Positions 18,083 to 26,433 of a stretch of DNA of 64,000 nucleotides are shown one piece after another. This stretch comes from Hellea sp. (lineage in GTDB: Bacteria; Pseudomonadota; Alphaproteobacteria; Caulobacterales; Maricaulaceae): the NCBI GenBank assembly GCA_020629545.1, contig JAHDDC010000015.1, positions 1 to 64,000 on the forward strand. The letters are read 5' to 3'. Below the pieces are notes generated by a model, which did not search any database, was not told the DNA's origin, and saw only the letters and a program-made list of their open reading frames with translations. Positions within the stretch are counted from its first letter, which is position 1, and each line of letters starts with the position of its first letter. Both the position numbers and the translations under genes were made by a program.

Positions 18083-19201
18083 CTAGAGCAGGAGGTCTGC
18101 GAGCTTTCTTTTGTGATATAGCGCGTCTCCATATTGGGAGGCCTGAAAAATTGCGCGGCGGCGATAGAGCTGGGCGTCGCAGTCATAGGTAAAGCCAAAC
18201 CCGCCATGGAACTGGATCGACCGGTCGGCGGCATAGGCCAAGGCGGTCTCCGACTGTACAGCCGCAATCCGGGTCGCGACTTCGCCTTCGCCCTGTTTGT
18301 CAAAGGAATAGGCGGCGGCATATAGCAAAGAGCGAGCTTTTTGATAGTCCACAAAGGCGTCTACGGTTGGGTGTTTCAAGGCCTGAAATGCCCCGATCCG
18401 TTTGCCGAATTGCTTGCGCGTATTGAGATATTCGACCGTGTAAGCGATGACGGCTTGGCAGCTTCCAGTCATTTCGGCGGCGCGGAGTAAATTTGCGGCC
18501 AGGTGAATATGATGGAAGGCCTCGCTCGACTTCCCCCTATCCATTACGGCATCGGCCCCGATCACAATGCCGTCCAACTTGACTTCGTGAGAGCGTTTGG
18601 TTTCATCGATCAAGACTTCGCGCCGGGCGGCGCCGTCCGGGATCTGATCTTTGTTCACGATGACAAGCGCCGGTTTCCCGTCCAGCAAAACGGATATGAT
18701 GATGGTCTCCGCGGCGTCAAAATCCATCACAAAGGTTTTCGTGCCGGATAGGGCATAGCCGTCTGTATGGGGCGCGGCGGCCGCCTCGATATTCGCCATA
18801 TCCCAATCGCCATTATTCTCAGACAAGGCCAGGGTTGCGGCTTCGCCTTTGGCCATTCTGGGCAGCAGGATTTGTTTTTGGGCTTCGGTTCCGCCCGCCA
18901 TAATGGCCTGCGATGCGAGCGTGGTCGACATGAAGGGCGTGGTCAGCATATAGCGTCCCATTTGTTCGGCGACCGGGACGACTTCGGTCAGGGTTAGGCC
19001 GACGCCGTCATATTCTTCGGGGATAGCGATGGCGAGCCAGCCGAGCTGACCCATCTCGGCCCAAATATCAGGGTCAAATCCGCGCTCATCTTCGATCAAG
19101 GCGCGGACTTTATTGATGGGGGATTTCTCCCGGCAGAAATTCTCGGCAACGCCCAGAAGATCAATTTGTTCTTCGGTAAATCCTATCTGTCCTAATTCCA
19201 T
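18083..19201 (-). CDS. Acyl-CoA dehydrogenase, partner subunit type
   Basis: FAD-dependent acyl-CoA dehydrogenase-like protein, 372 aa, slightly shorter than usual and divergent. FAD/substrate features include L-A-L-S-E-N-N-G-D in place of the usual T-E-P-x-x-G-S-D, and the helical C-terminal R-K-Q-F-G-K-R-I-G-A-F-Q-A-L-K-H plus QFHGGFGFT. The active-site loop lacks a clear catalytic glutamate. It begins six bases after the stop of the next acyl-CoA dehydrogenase (19208). Such tandem, mutually divergent pairs form alpha2beta2 enzymes in steroid and branched-side-chain degradation (for example ChsE-type pairs of actinobacteria). Heteromer formation here is inferred. Confidence 0.85.
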   Translation of the reverse strand: MELGQIGFTEEQIDLLGVAENFCREKSPINKVRALIEDERGFDPDIWAEMGQLGWLAIAIPEEYDGVGLTLTEVVPVAEQMGRYMLTTPFMSTTLASQAIMAGGTEAQKQILLPRMAKGEAATLALSENNGDWDMANIEAAAAPHTDGYALSGTKTFVMDFDAAETIIISVLLDGKPALVIVNKDQIPDGAARREVLIDETKRSHEVKLDGIVIGADAVMDRGKSSEAFHHIHLAANLLRAAEMTGSCQAVIAYTVEYLNTRKQFGKRIGAFQALKHPTVDAFVDYQKARSLLYAAAYSFDKQGEGEVATRIAAVQSETALAYAADRSIQFHGGFGFTYDCDAQLYRRRAIFQASQYGDALYHKRKLADLLL

Positions 19202-19207
19202 GACGGC

Positions 19208-20407
19208 CTACCGTGTTTTGGGCAAGCCAAGGGCATGCTCACCAATAATATTGCGCTGTATTTGGGAGGTTCCGCCGCCAATCGTGGCGGAGAAGGCGTT
19301 GAGATATCCGCGGTGCCAATAGCCGTCATCAACAGCATTGTCCTCACCGACATAATAACCGCTTTTCGTCCCTTGAAGAGAGAGGGCGAATTCATTTATG
19401 CGCCGCGTATATTCTGTCATCATCAATTTGGACATCAGCGGAATAGCTTGCGGACAGTCCCGGTTGAGCGGCGGAATTTTCGCTCGGGCTGCATTTTGCC
19501 GAAAAGCTTGCGTCTCGATGATGAAGTCCACGAGTTTGTCGCGAATAATCGGATCATCCATGACGGGTTCACCGCTGCGTTTGGCGCCGCGGGCCAGATC
19601 CAGAATTTCCAGCGGATCAACCTCTGTGATCGAAAGTCCGCCCGCTTGTCCGCCCTTGGCATTTCGCTCATACATCAGGGTCTGCATGGCGACTTTCCAG
19701 CCTTCGCCTTCCTTGCCCATCAACCCATCAGCGGGGACGCGGGCATCCGTAAAGAATGTCTGCGTAAAGCCGTGTTCGCCGGTGAGTTTACGAATTTTCG
19801 TCGTCTCTATCCCCGGCACACGCATCGGGATGAGCATAAAGGACAGGCCGGCATATTTATTCGGCGCGTCCGGATCGGTTCGCGCCAATAAAATCATATA
19901 TTTGGCGTGATGGCCGAGGGTCGTCCAGATTTTTGAACCGTTTAAAACATAATCATCGCCGTCGCGGACAGCGCGAAGCTGCGCATTGCCAAGGTCTGAT
20001 CCATTATCCGGTTCAGAGAAGCCCTGGCACCAAACATCTTCGGCGTTCAAAATACCCTTAATGTGCTTTTTCTTTTGGGCTTCAGTGCCGATATCGAGGA
20101 TGAGAGGCCCGGCCCAGCCCAGCCCGATTGTATTAAACATGATCGGGGTTTTATATTTGCGCATGACCTTGGTCGCTGCGTCCTGATGTGCCTGGCTTAA
20201 TCCGCCGCCGCCATATTCCGCCGGCCAGGCCGCGCCCAGGAAGCCGGCCTCATAAACTTTGCGCTGCCAATCCCGCAAAAACTCAAATTGTTGATCTGTG
20301 CCAACTTCCATAAAGGTGAGAGGCAGCATGAAATCCTGCGGACCCGGCGTGTGCTCGGCGAACCAAGCCTCGGCTTCTTTGGCAAATTCTTCGACATCTT
20401 TAGACAT
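19208..20407 (-). CDS. Acyl-CoA dehydrogenase, first of a tandem pair
   Basis: 399-aa acyl-CoA dehydrogenase introducing an alpha-beta double bond and passing electrons to ETF. Clear motifs: GAAWPAEYGGGG, G-F-S-E-P-D-N-G-S-D-L flavin motif near residue 150, I-W-T-T-L-G-H-H-A flavin motif, and the C-terminal A-T-I-G-G-G-T-S-Q-I-Q-R-N-I-I-G-E. The position of the usual loop glutamate before G-G-T is glycine, common in heteromeric family members. First gene of a two-gene operon with 18083. Its promoter carries a candidate TetR site (20494-20520). Confidence 0.9.
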   Translation of the reverse strand: MSKDVEEFAKEAEAWFAEHTPGPQDFMLPLTFMEVGTDQQFEFLRDWQRKVYEAGFLGAAWPAEYGGGGLSQAHQDAATKVMRKYKTPIMFNTIGLGWAGPLILDIGTEAQKKKHIKGILNAEDVWCQGFSEPDNGSDLGNAQLRAVRDGDDYVLNGSKIWTTLGHHAKYMILLARTDPDAPNKYAGLSFMLIPMRVPGIETTKIRKLTGEHGFTQTFFTDARVPADGLMGKEGEGWKVAMQTLMYERNAKGGQAGGLSITEVDPLEILDLARGAKRSGEPVMDDPIIRDKLVDFIIETQAFRQNAARAKIPPLNRDCPQAIPLMSKLMMTEYTRRINEFALSLQGTKSGYYVGEDNAVDDGYWHRGYLNAFSATIGGGTSQIQRNIIGEHALGLPKTR

Positions 20408-20493
20408 ATTTATCGGTCCGTATTTTCATATGGCCGCATAAGGCGGCGTTCCCTGATAGCTTTATGGAGCGCAGCGGCGCTAAAAACTGAGGC

Positions 20494-20520
20494 ATATTCA
20501 TTAATACTGAATATTGTTCA
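20494..20520. promoter_or_regulatory. Candidate TetR operator before the acyl-CoA dehydrogenase pair
   Basis: A perfect 7-bp inverted repeat ATATTCA / TGAATAT with a 7-base spacer (20494-20514), lying about 90 bases upstream of the start at 20407. The 22 bases 20499-20520 match 33515-33536, in the tetR/atuA divergent promoter, at 17 positions, including the 9-mer ACTGAATAT and the outer CATT and TTCA. The 20408-20622 gap otherwise shows no gene. Confidence 0.55.
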
Positions 20521-20622
20521 ACATCTCGGCAGAGTCAAATGTTTTGGGGTATGAACCCGGGCGCTAGGCTATGGTTTATCCATCCATTTGGATTGTCACA
20601 GATTGGCGTAGATTCATTCAAA

Positions 20623-21081
20623 TTATCCGACCATTTGCATGGCGAGCCATTCAGCGATTAAAGCTGGTTTTTCCTGCCCGTCAATTTCGACGCTGACATC
20701 ATAGGTCAGCAGGAATTGTCCTGGTCTTTTTTCTTCATAGCCCTTGAGGTTGAAATGTCCGCGCACTTTGGACCCTGATGGGACGGGCGCTAGAAAGCGC
20801 ATTTTGTCAAAGCCGTAATTAACCCCCATTTTGACACCTTCGAGGACAATGCCGGTCTGCTCAGAGAATTGTGACAAGAGCGACATGGTTAAAAACCCAT
20901 GGGCGATCGTACCCCCAAAGGGCGTCATCTTTGCGGCGTCTGGATTAACATGGATAAATTGATGATCTTCTGTCACATCCGCAAATGTATTGATCCGGTC
21001 CTGATCTATCGTGATCCAATCACTCACCCCGAGGCTTTTTCCGATCATATCGTCTAATTGGCTTGGCGCGACAGTTTTCAT
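20623..21081 (-). CDS. MaoC-like (R)-enoyl-CoA hydratase
   Basis: 152-aa hot-dog-fold hydratase that adds water to 2-enoyl-CoA. The MaoC/hydratase-2 signature is seen: F-A-D-V-T-E-D-H-Q-F-I-H-V then P-F-G-G-T-I-A-H-G-F, with Asp and His as the catalytic pair. Single-domain length matches the NodN/PhaJ-like group. It is divergent from an acyl-CoA dehydrogenase (21226) across 144 bases. A half-site TGAATAT occurs on its strand at 21109-21115, like the putative TetR sites. It would act after the dehydrogenase pair. Confidence 0.88.
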   Translation of the reverse strand: MKTVAPSQLDDMIGKSLGVSDWITIDQDRINTFADVTEDHQFIHVNPDAAKMTPFGGTIAHGFLTMSLLSQFSEQTGIVLEGVKMGVNYGFDKMRFLAPVPSGSKVRGHFNLKGYEEKRPGQFLLTYDVSVEIDGQEKPALIAEWLAMQMVG

Positions 21082-21225
21082 GGGGGTCTCTCCTGTATTG
21101 AGGGAGTAATATTCACGTCCGCCAAAATAGAGTCAAGCCAGCGGCGAGACCCGCGTTAATTTCACTTGCGATGGGTTCATATTGGCGTGATAGTTAGGTT
21201 TTACAAAATGATATTGAGGCATTTG

Positions 21226-22368
21226 ATGAAAAGCCCATTTGAAACCGAAGAACGCGCCGCTTTTCGCGAAACCATTCGCAGCTTTGTCGAAAAAGAAATC
21301 ATACCCTTTGCCCATGAATGGGATGAGGCAGGCAGCGTGCCTTGGTCGCTTCATGAAAAGCTCGGGGCGCTCGGCATATTCGGTTTTGGCATTGATGAAG
21401 ACTATGGCGGGCTCGGATTTGACTGTCCGTTTATGCGCGCAATTGTTTCCGAAGAAATGGGGAAATGCGGATTTGGCGGTGTGCCGGCCGCTATTGGGGG
21501 TCGCGGGATATCTCTTGATCCTATTCAAAAAATGGCTGCCCCGGAAATTCGAGACCGCGTTCTCAAGGATATTGTTGAAGGGCGTAAAGGTTCCAGTCTT
21601 TGCATTACGGAACCCGGCGGCGGATCTGATGTTGCGCGTCTAAAAACAACAGCCAAGCGCGATGGCAATCATTTTGTGATCAATGGTTCCAAGACTTTTA
21701 TAACGGGCGGAATGGAATCCGACTATTTCGTGGTTGGAGCAAGGACAGGCGGGCCGGGCCTGACTGGGATATCGCTGTTTTTCGTGGAGGCAGATACGCC
21801 TGGGTTTTCACGGACGGCCCTTAAGAAGAAAATGGGATGGTGGGCTTCCAATCAGGCTACCCTTTATTTTGATGATGTCCGGGTGCCGGCAACGAATTTG
21901 ATGGGGCAGGAAGATTACGGCTTTATTGCGATTATGAATAATTTCAACAATGAACGCCTGACAATCATTGCCTGGTGCCTGGGTATGATGAAGGCTGCAC
22001 TTGAGGACTCGATCGATTGGGCAAAGGAGCGTGAGACCTTCGGCAAACCGCTGATTAAACATCAGGTCATCCGTCATAAAATCGCTGATATGTCTGCCAA
22101 GATTGATGCAGTTGAATCCTATATGAATATGATTTGCTGGAATATGGAACAGGGCGATGTCCCGATTGCCGAACTTTCCAAAGCTAAGTTTTTCTCGACC
22201 AAGGCTCTGGAATTTGTCGCATCTGAAGCCATGCAGATTTTAGGCGGGGCAGGGTATCTACGCGGCTGCCGCGTTGAATGCATCTACCGGGAGGTTAAAG
22301 TCTTGGCGATTGGCGGCGGCTCAGAGGAAATCATGCGAGATTTGGCCGTTCGTCAAATGGGATTGTAA
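21226..22368 (+). CDS. Acyl-CoA dehydrogenase, isovaleryl/citronellyl-CoA type
   Basis: 380-aa acyl-CoA dehydrogenase. I chose ATG 21226 (MKSPFETEERAAF), preceded by GAGG seven bases away, over an upstream frame start without family similarity. Flavin motif C-I-T-E-P-G-G-G-S-D is intact, as are the usual YREVK and final loop. In that loop (I-G-G-G-S-E-E-I) the usual catalytic glutamate is glycine, while a glutamate is present in N-N-E-R-L (E243), the helix position used by isovaleryl-CoA and long-chain dehydrogenases. This points to a branched or bulky substrate and fits an AtuD-like citronellyl-CoA dehydrogenase role in this cluster. Substrate is inferred. Confidence 0.85.
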   Translation: MKSPFETEERAAFRETIRSFVEKEIIPFAHEWDEAGSVPWSLHEKLGALGIFGFGIDEDYGGLGFDCPFMRAIVSEEMGKCGFGGVPAAIGGRGISLDPIQKMAAPEIRDRVLKDIVEGRKGSSLCITEPGGGSDVARLKTTAKRDGNHFVINGSKTFITGGMESDYFVVGARTGGPGLTGISLFFVEADTPGFSRTALKKKMGWWASNQATLYFDDVRVPATNLMGQEDYGFIAIMNNFNNERLTIIAWCLGMMKAALEDSIDWAKERETFGKPLIKHQVIRHKIADMSAKIDAVESYMNMICWNMEQGDVPIAELSKAKFFSTKALEFVASEAMQILGGAGYLRGCRVECIYREVKVLAIGGGSEEIMRDLAVRQMGL

Positions 22369-22446
22369 GCGCTTAGAGGGTGATATGCGGGCCGCTTCAC
22401 CTGATTTTGAGGGTCGCATTTGGTTAACCCAACGCATTCGGTAACG

Positions 22447-23604
22447 TCATAAACATTCATAGGTAGCGTCGATCAGGGTTTGGCCCCGATCGTTCAAAAG
22501 AATGCCGCCGCCCATTTGGTTCATAGAATAACCATAAGCCAGGCCCATTTCTGGATCCGCAATACACAGGCTCCCTCCTGCGCCAACATGGCCAAAAGCT
22601 GTGTCCGGAATGATCAAGGAATTGCCTTCTCCGGATATATGTCGGTTATCCATGGACAACATAAACCCTTGCCCGAAATGACTGGGTATCAACAGGGTTC
22701 TATCGCGATCGGTTTTGGCCGCGGTTCGGCGCATGTCGTCTATGCGCGCGCCAGATAAAATCGTATTCTTGCCCACCAGCGCATTCATCATTTTGGCCAG
22801 TGATCGTGCATTAGATATGCCGCCGGATCCGCCTAACTCGGCCCGCCACGCCTCTGGTTTGTCATGATAATGCGAACCGGAATTTAAAAGGCTTAGATGC
22901 GGTATGCTTGTCCGATCTCCAAAGAGCTGCGCGTAAAATTCAGACAATGGTTCATCTGGCGCGCGTTCATAGGGTATCATTTTGGTGGTTCGCTCAAACT
23001 CTCGGTCCGGGAGGCCAATATAAAATTCGAGCCCAAGCGGTCCGGCAATATTGTCCTTGAAAAACTTCCCTAGTGATTGCCCTGACACACGCCGTATCAA
23101 CTCGCCAACTGTCCAGCCAAAGCTGATCATATGATATCCATTATCTGTGCCCGGTTCCCAGAACGGAGTCTCCGCGGCAAGACGCTTGGTCATATAGTCA
23201 AAATCATAAAACCCGTCCGTCCGCACGGGATCACGCAGGGCCGGCACACCGCTTTGATGCCCCAGCATCATGCGAACGGTGACATTGTCTTTGCCTGCCG
23301 CGCCAAATTCCGGCCAATATTTTATGACCCTCGCATCCAGATCAAGTTTGCCCTGATCAATCAATAAATGCGCGCATATAGCCGTCGCGGCCTTGGTGCA
23401 TGAAAATACAAGAGATAGCGTGTCTTCGGACCAGAGTGTGGTTTTAGCCTTATCCTGATGACCGCCCCAAATATCAACTACGGTCTGGCCATCAATAATT
23501 ACAGAACAGGTTGCCCCGATTTCACCGCGCACAGCGAAGTTCTCCGCGAAGCTATCTTTGACCCTCGTAAAAGCTGGGTCGCAATACCCAAAAATGTCAG
23601 TCAT
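22447..23604 (-). CDS. Serine beta-lactamase-fold esterase
   Basis: 385-aa class C beta-lactamase/D-peptidase-fold hydrolase of the EstB/carboxylesterase VIII type. The nucleophile motif is S-C-T-K (SxxK) near residue 68, followed by a G-Y-H-M-I-S-F-G-W segment with the tyrosine, and H-V-G-A-G-G near residue 345 in place of KTG. No signal peptide, so cytoplasmic and probably an ester hydrolase, not a resistance enzyme. It lies downstream of the thioesterase on the same strand with a 114-base gap; possible role in releasing an alcohol or acid for the cluster. Confidence 0.85.
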   Translation of the reverse strand: MTDIFGYCDPAFTRVKDSFAENFAVRGEIGATCSVIIDGQTVVDIWGGHQDKAKTTLWSEDTLSLVFSCTKAATAICAHLLIDQGKLDLDARVIKYWPEFGAAGKDNVTVRMMLGHQSGVPALRDPVRTDGFYDFDYMTKRLAAETPFWEPGTDNGYHMISFGWTVGELIRRVSGQSLGKFFKDNIAGPLGLEFYIGLPDREFERTTKMIPYERAPDEPLSEFYAQLFGDRTSIPHLSLLNSGSHYHDKPEAWRAELGGSGGISNARSLAKMMNALVGKNTILSGARIDDMRRTAAKTDRDRTLLIPSHFGQGFMLSMDNRHISGEGNSLIIPDTAFGHVGAGGSLCIADPEMGLAYGYSMNQMGGGILLNDRGQTLIDATYECL

Positions 23605-23718
23605 GTTCGGACGGCCTGTTTAAATTCTCGTTTAAGGTATCTCTGACGGCGTGGGTCGGCTTGGGACGGCGCGGGTGATCAGCCAAAATCCAGCCAATAA
23701 AAACCGATAGTCGTTTCA

Positions 23719-24168
23719 TCACGTAAGATTTTGCAATTCGGCCCGCATTTGATCCGTTAGCTTTGAAGGTCGTCTTGTCTTTTCGTTGACATAGACATGG
23801 ACAAAATGGCCTTTGGCCGCGCAAGTGGGGTCTTCATTGGCGAAGAGACCGATTTCATATGTGACCGAACTACTGCCGATTTTTGAAACCCGCAGGCCGC
23901 CATGAATAATATCTGGATAGGTAATCGGCGCGAAGAAATTACAACTCGTTTGAACGACCAGACCAACGGTCTCGCTCTTGCCAATCTCCAACAGGCCTTG
24001 ATTGATGAGCCACTCATTCACCAGTGTATCGAAGAAGAAATAATATACCGAATTATTGACGTGTCCGTAAACATCATTGTCGGCCCAGCGCGTCGGCATG
24101 GCCTGAAAATGTTTATAGGCGTTGCGAGACTCAGGGGTCGGGCGGGTTTCAGGGGCTGGACGTGTCAA
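23719..24168 (-). CDS. Acyl-CoA thioesterase, 4HBT/FcbC type
   Basis: 149-aa hot-dog thioesterase. The family motif R-W-A-D-N-D-V-Y-G-H-V-N-N-S-V-Y-Y-F-F-D is clear, with the catalytic Asp in D-N-D and the G-H-V-N-N turn. Start is TTG 24168, which overlaps the upstream Fe-alcohol dehydrogenase stop by four bases, so translation is coupled. Likely hydrolyses a short or branched acyl-CoA to free CoA in this catabolic cluster. Confidence 0.85.
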   Translation of the reverse strand: MTRPAPETRPTPESRNAYKHFQAMPTRWADNDVYGHVNNSVYYFFFDTLVNEWLINQGLLEIGKSETVGLVVQTSCNFFAPITYPDIIHGGLRVSKIGSSSVTYEIGLFANEDPTCAAKGHFVHVYVNEKTRRPSKLTDQMRAELQNLT

Positions 24169-25295
24169 AGAATTGTCTCGTAAATTTTGATGGTCGCGTC
24201 CAAGGTCATTTCTCTAGCGTTATTCATGAGTAACCGCGTCTTGGTCATGGCGTCATCGGCCATCATGGGAATGGCATCGCCGGGGATTTTCACATCCGTC
24301 AGAGTCTGCGGGACCTTAGTGGCGTCTTTGATGCGCAACATTTCATCGACCAGGTCTGTACCTGTTTGCCCGACCCCAAGGTCGGCTGCGATTTCGCCGT
24401 ACCAGTGATCGGCTTTAGGCTGATTATATTTCATGACTTCGGTCAGGACGAGCGCATTAGAGAGTCCGTGCGGGACATGGAAAAATCCGCCGAGCGGATA
24501 GGCAAGCGCGTGAACTGCTGCGCAGGGTGCATTTGAAAATGCCTGTCCGGCCAGCATGGCCCCGATAAGCATATCATTGCGGGAGTCAACATCAGTGCCA
24601 TCCTCACAGGCGCGTATAATCGCGCCGCGCAGTTTTCGCAGCGCTGAGAGTGCCAGCGCGTCGGAGAGCGGATTTTTCTGCAATATTGACGTATAGGCTT
24701 CAATGGCATGAACCATAGCATCTATGCCGGTTGAGGCTGTGATAGATTTAGGCAAGCCGAGGGTCAGATTAGCGTCTAGCAATACACGGTCTGCATAAAG
24801 GCTATCGGCCACCACACCTTTTTTGGCAGTTTTTCCAGTGGTGATAATAGCAACATTGGTAACTTCGCTTCCGGTTCCCGACGTCGTCGGAATGAGTAAT
24901 AGTGGAAGGGTCGGGCCTTTGGCTAAGCCAACACCATACATTGTATCCAGCGGTTGATCACAGCCAGCTAAATGCGCGATGACTTTTGCCGTATCCATGG
25001 GCGATCCGCCGCCAAACCCAATGACCAGACCAGCATTAAAAGCTTTGATCGCTTCTGCGCCTTTGACGACGATCTCTTCGGGCGGATCAGCGACCACTTC
25101 GTCAAACACCATTACATCATAGCCAGCATCTTCAAGGGACGTGACCCCCGCATCTATCAAGCCCAGTCCGCGTACGCCCTTATCGGTAATTATGGCGATA
25201 CGTTTATTACGCGACAAGCCGTCAACATAATGATCCAGCTTAGCCGCCCCGCCGGGTTCTATGCGAATATCTGAAACTGTTTGAAAGCTGTGCAT
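24165..25295 (-). CDS. Iron-containing alcohol dehydrogenase
   Basis: 376-aa group III (Fe) alcohol dehydrogenase, NAD(P)-dependent. Visible: I-G-F-G-G-G-S-P-M-D-T-A-K nucleotide loop, PTTSGTGSEVT, and the metal ligands Asp (T-G-I-D-A-M), His (V-H-A-I-E-A-Y) and two further His in A-A-V-H-A-L-A-Y-P-L-G and F-H-V-P-H-G. It overlaps the thioesterase and follows the quinone oxidoreductase on the same strand. In this context it could oxidise a terpene-like alcohol or a small alcohol; the sequence does not tell which. Confidence 0.9.
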   Translation of the reverse strand: MHSFQTVSDIRIEPGGAAKLDHYVDGLSRNKRIAIITDKGVRGLGLIDAGVTSLEDAGYDVMVFDEVVADPPEEIVVKGAEAIKAFNAGLVIGFGGGSPMDTAKVIAHLAGCDQPLDTMYGVGLAKGPTLPLLLIPTTSGTGSEVTNVAIITTGKTAKKGVVADSLYADRVLLDANLTLGLPKSITASTGIDAMVHAIEAYTSILQKNPLSDALALSALRKLRGAIIRACEDGTDVDSRNDMLIGAMLAGQAFSNAPCAAVHALAYPLGGFFHVPHGLSNALVLTEVMKYNQPKADHWYGEIAADLGVGQTGTDLVDEMLRIKDATKVPQTLTDVKIPGDAIPMMADDAMTKTRLLMNNAREMTLDATIKIYETIL

Positions 25296-25334
25296 TTTGG
25301 TTCCTATTCTAAACCGCTTATCTCCACGAAGGAA

Positions 25335-26312
25335 TTAATTTCCCATCGTTAAAACTACTTTGCCCATGACGCGGCGTTCTTCAAGGGCGCGCATGGCATC
25401 CGCATAATTCTCCAGCTTGTGTGTACCGCTGACCCTTGGTTTGATCTTGCCCTCATTATACATCTGCATGAGCTCCATCATATTCGTCATATGGCCTTTA
25501 GGGTTACTCGGGATCCAGGCGCCCCAGTGTATACCGCGAACATCGAGCTCTTTGAGGAGCATCCAGTTAAAGGCCACTTTTGGAATTTCCCCGCCGGCAA
25601 ACCCAATGACCAGATAGCGCCCGCCCCATTTCAGTGATCGTAGTGCTGGTTCCGCGAATTTGTCGCCAACCGGATCGTAGCAAATATCGGCCCCTTTGCC
25701 GGTAATCTCACGGACACGGGCTTTAAGGTCTTCCTCGGTGTAAAGAATGCCGTGATCCGCGCCATATTCTTTGCAGATATCCAGTTTCTCCTGGGTCGAG
25801 GCCGCTGCTATCACCTTTAGACCCATTTGTTTACCAAGCTCAACCGCTGTTAAGCCCACGCCGCCGGCCGCGCCGAGCACCAACATGGTTTCGCCCTCTT
25901 TGATATCTGAACGGTCTTTGAGAGCGTGATAGCTGGTGGCGTAAACCATGACAAAACCAGCCGCTTCTTCATAAGACATTTTATCCGATATCGGCGCACA
26001 AATCTCAGCCGGGACTACCGCTTCTTCGGCAAAACAACCTACGCCGGGCAGGGCCGCAACGCGCATCCCAACCTTGAGGTGTTTGACGCCTTCACCCACT
26101 TCGATGATATCGCCTGCACACTCCGCCCCGGCAATAAACGGGAAGGGGGGTTTGACCTGATATTGGCCTTGGACCATGAGGATATCCGGGAAGTTGACAC
26201 CGGCCGCCCGGACGCGGAGTTTGACATGGCCGGGCTTAAGGGCGGGGCTTTCCACCTCCACAACTTTATGCGACGCGTAAGGCGCGAACTCTGTAACTTG
26301 TAAGGCTTTCAT
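25335..26312 (-). CDS. Zinc-independent NADPH:quinone oxidoreductase (MDR)
   Basis: 325-aa medium-chain reductase of the quinone oxidoreductase/crotonyl-CoA reductase-like group. A-G-V-N-F-P-D-I-L and P-F-I-A-G-A-E-C-A-G near residues 33-65, and the Rossmann motif L-G-A-A-G-G-V-G near 148, are conserved; the zinc-binding cysteines of alcohol dehydrogenases are absent. It may reduce an enoyl or quinone-like compound. First gene of a likely operon with the Fe-ADH and thioesterase; an 18-bp palindrome lies 74-91 bases upstream of the start. Confidence 0.88.
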   Translation of the reverse strand: MKALQVTEFAPYASHKVVEVESPALKPGHVKLRVRAAGVNFPDILMVQGQYQVKPPFPFIAGAECAGDIIEVGEGVKHLKVGMRVAALPGVGCFAEEAVVPAEICAPISDKMSYEEAAGFVMVYATSYHALKDRSDIKEGETMLVLGAAGGVGLTAVELGKQMGLKVIAAASTQEKLDICKEYGADHGILYTEEDLKARVREITGKGADICYDPVGDKFAEPALRSLKWGGRYLVIGFAGGEIPKVAFNWMLLKELDVRGIHWGAWIPSNPKGHMTNMMELMQMYNEGKIKPRVSGTHKLENYADAMRALEERRVMGKVVLTMGN

Positions 26313-26385
26313 GATGTGTCCTCATTTCTGTTTGGGGTAGTCTAACCAGACGAGGAGTAGCTGTCAGCCAAAATCATATGCAATT

Positions 26386-26403
26386 TATTGGATATATCCA
26401 ATA
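26386..26403. promoter_or_regulatory. 18-bp perfect palindrome, candidate operator
   Basis: TATTGGATATATCCAATA is its own reverse complement. It lies in the 121-base gap between the TIGR03084-like gene stop and the quinone oxidoreductase start, in the right place for an operator of the 26312-23719 operon. It does not resemble the TGAATAT sites of the atu promoter. Confidence 0.5.
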
Positions 26404-26433
26404 GTGCTCTGGCTGTAGCCAAATTGATAGGCT

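Noticed and set aside
22447-23604. Serine beta-lactamase (antibiotic resistance) call
   Set aside because: Has the SxxK motif but no signal peptide and an H-x-G motif like esterases; lactamase activity is unlikely.
23597-23824. 75-aa minus frame downstream of the thioesterase
   Set aside because: Mostly a shadow of the thioesterase 3' end in another frame.
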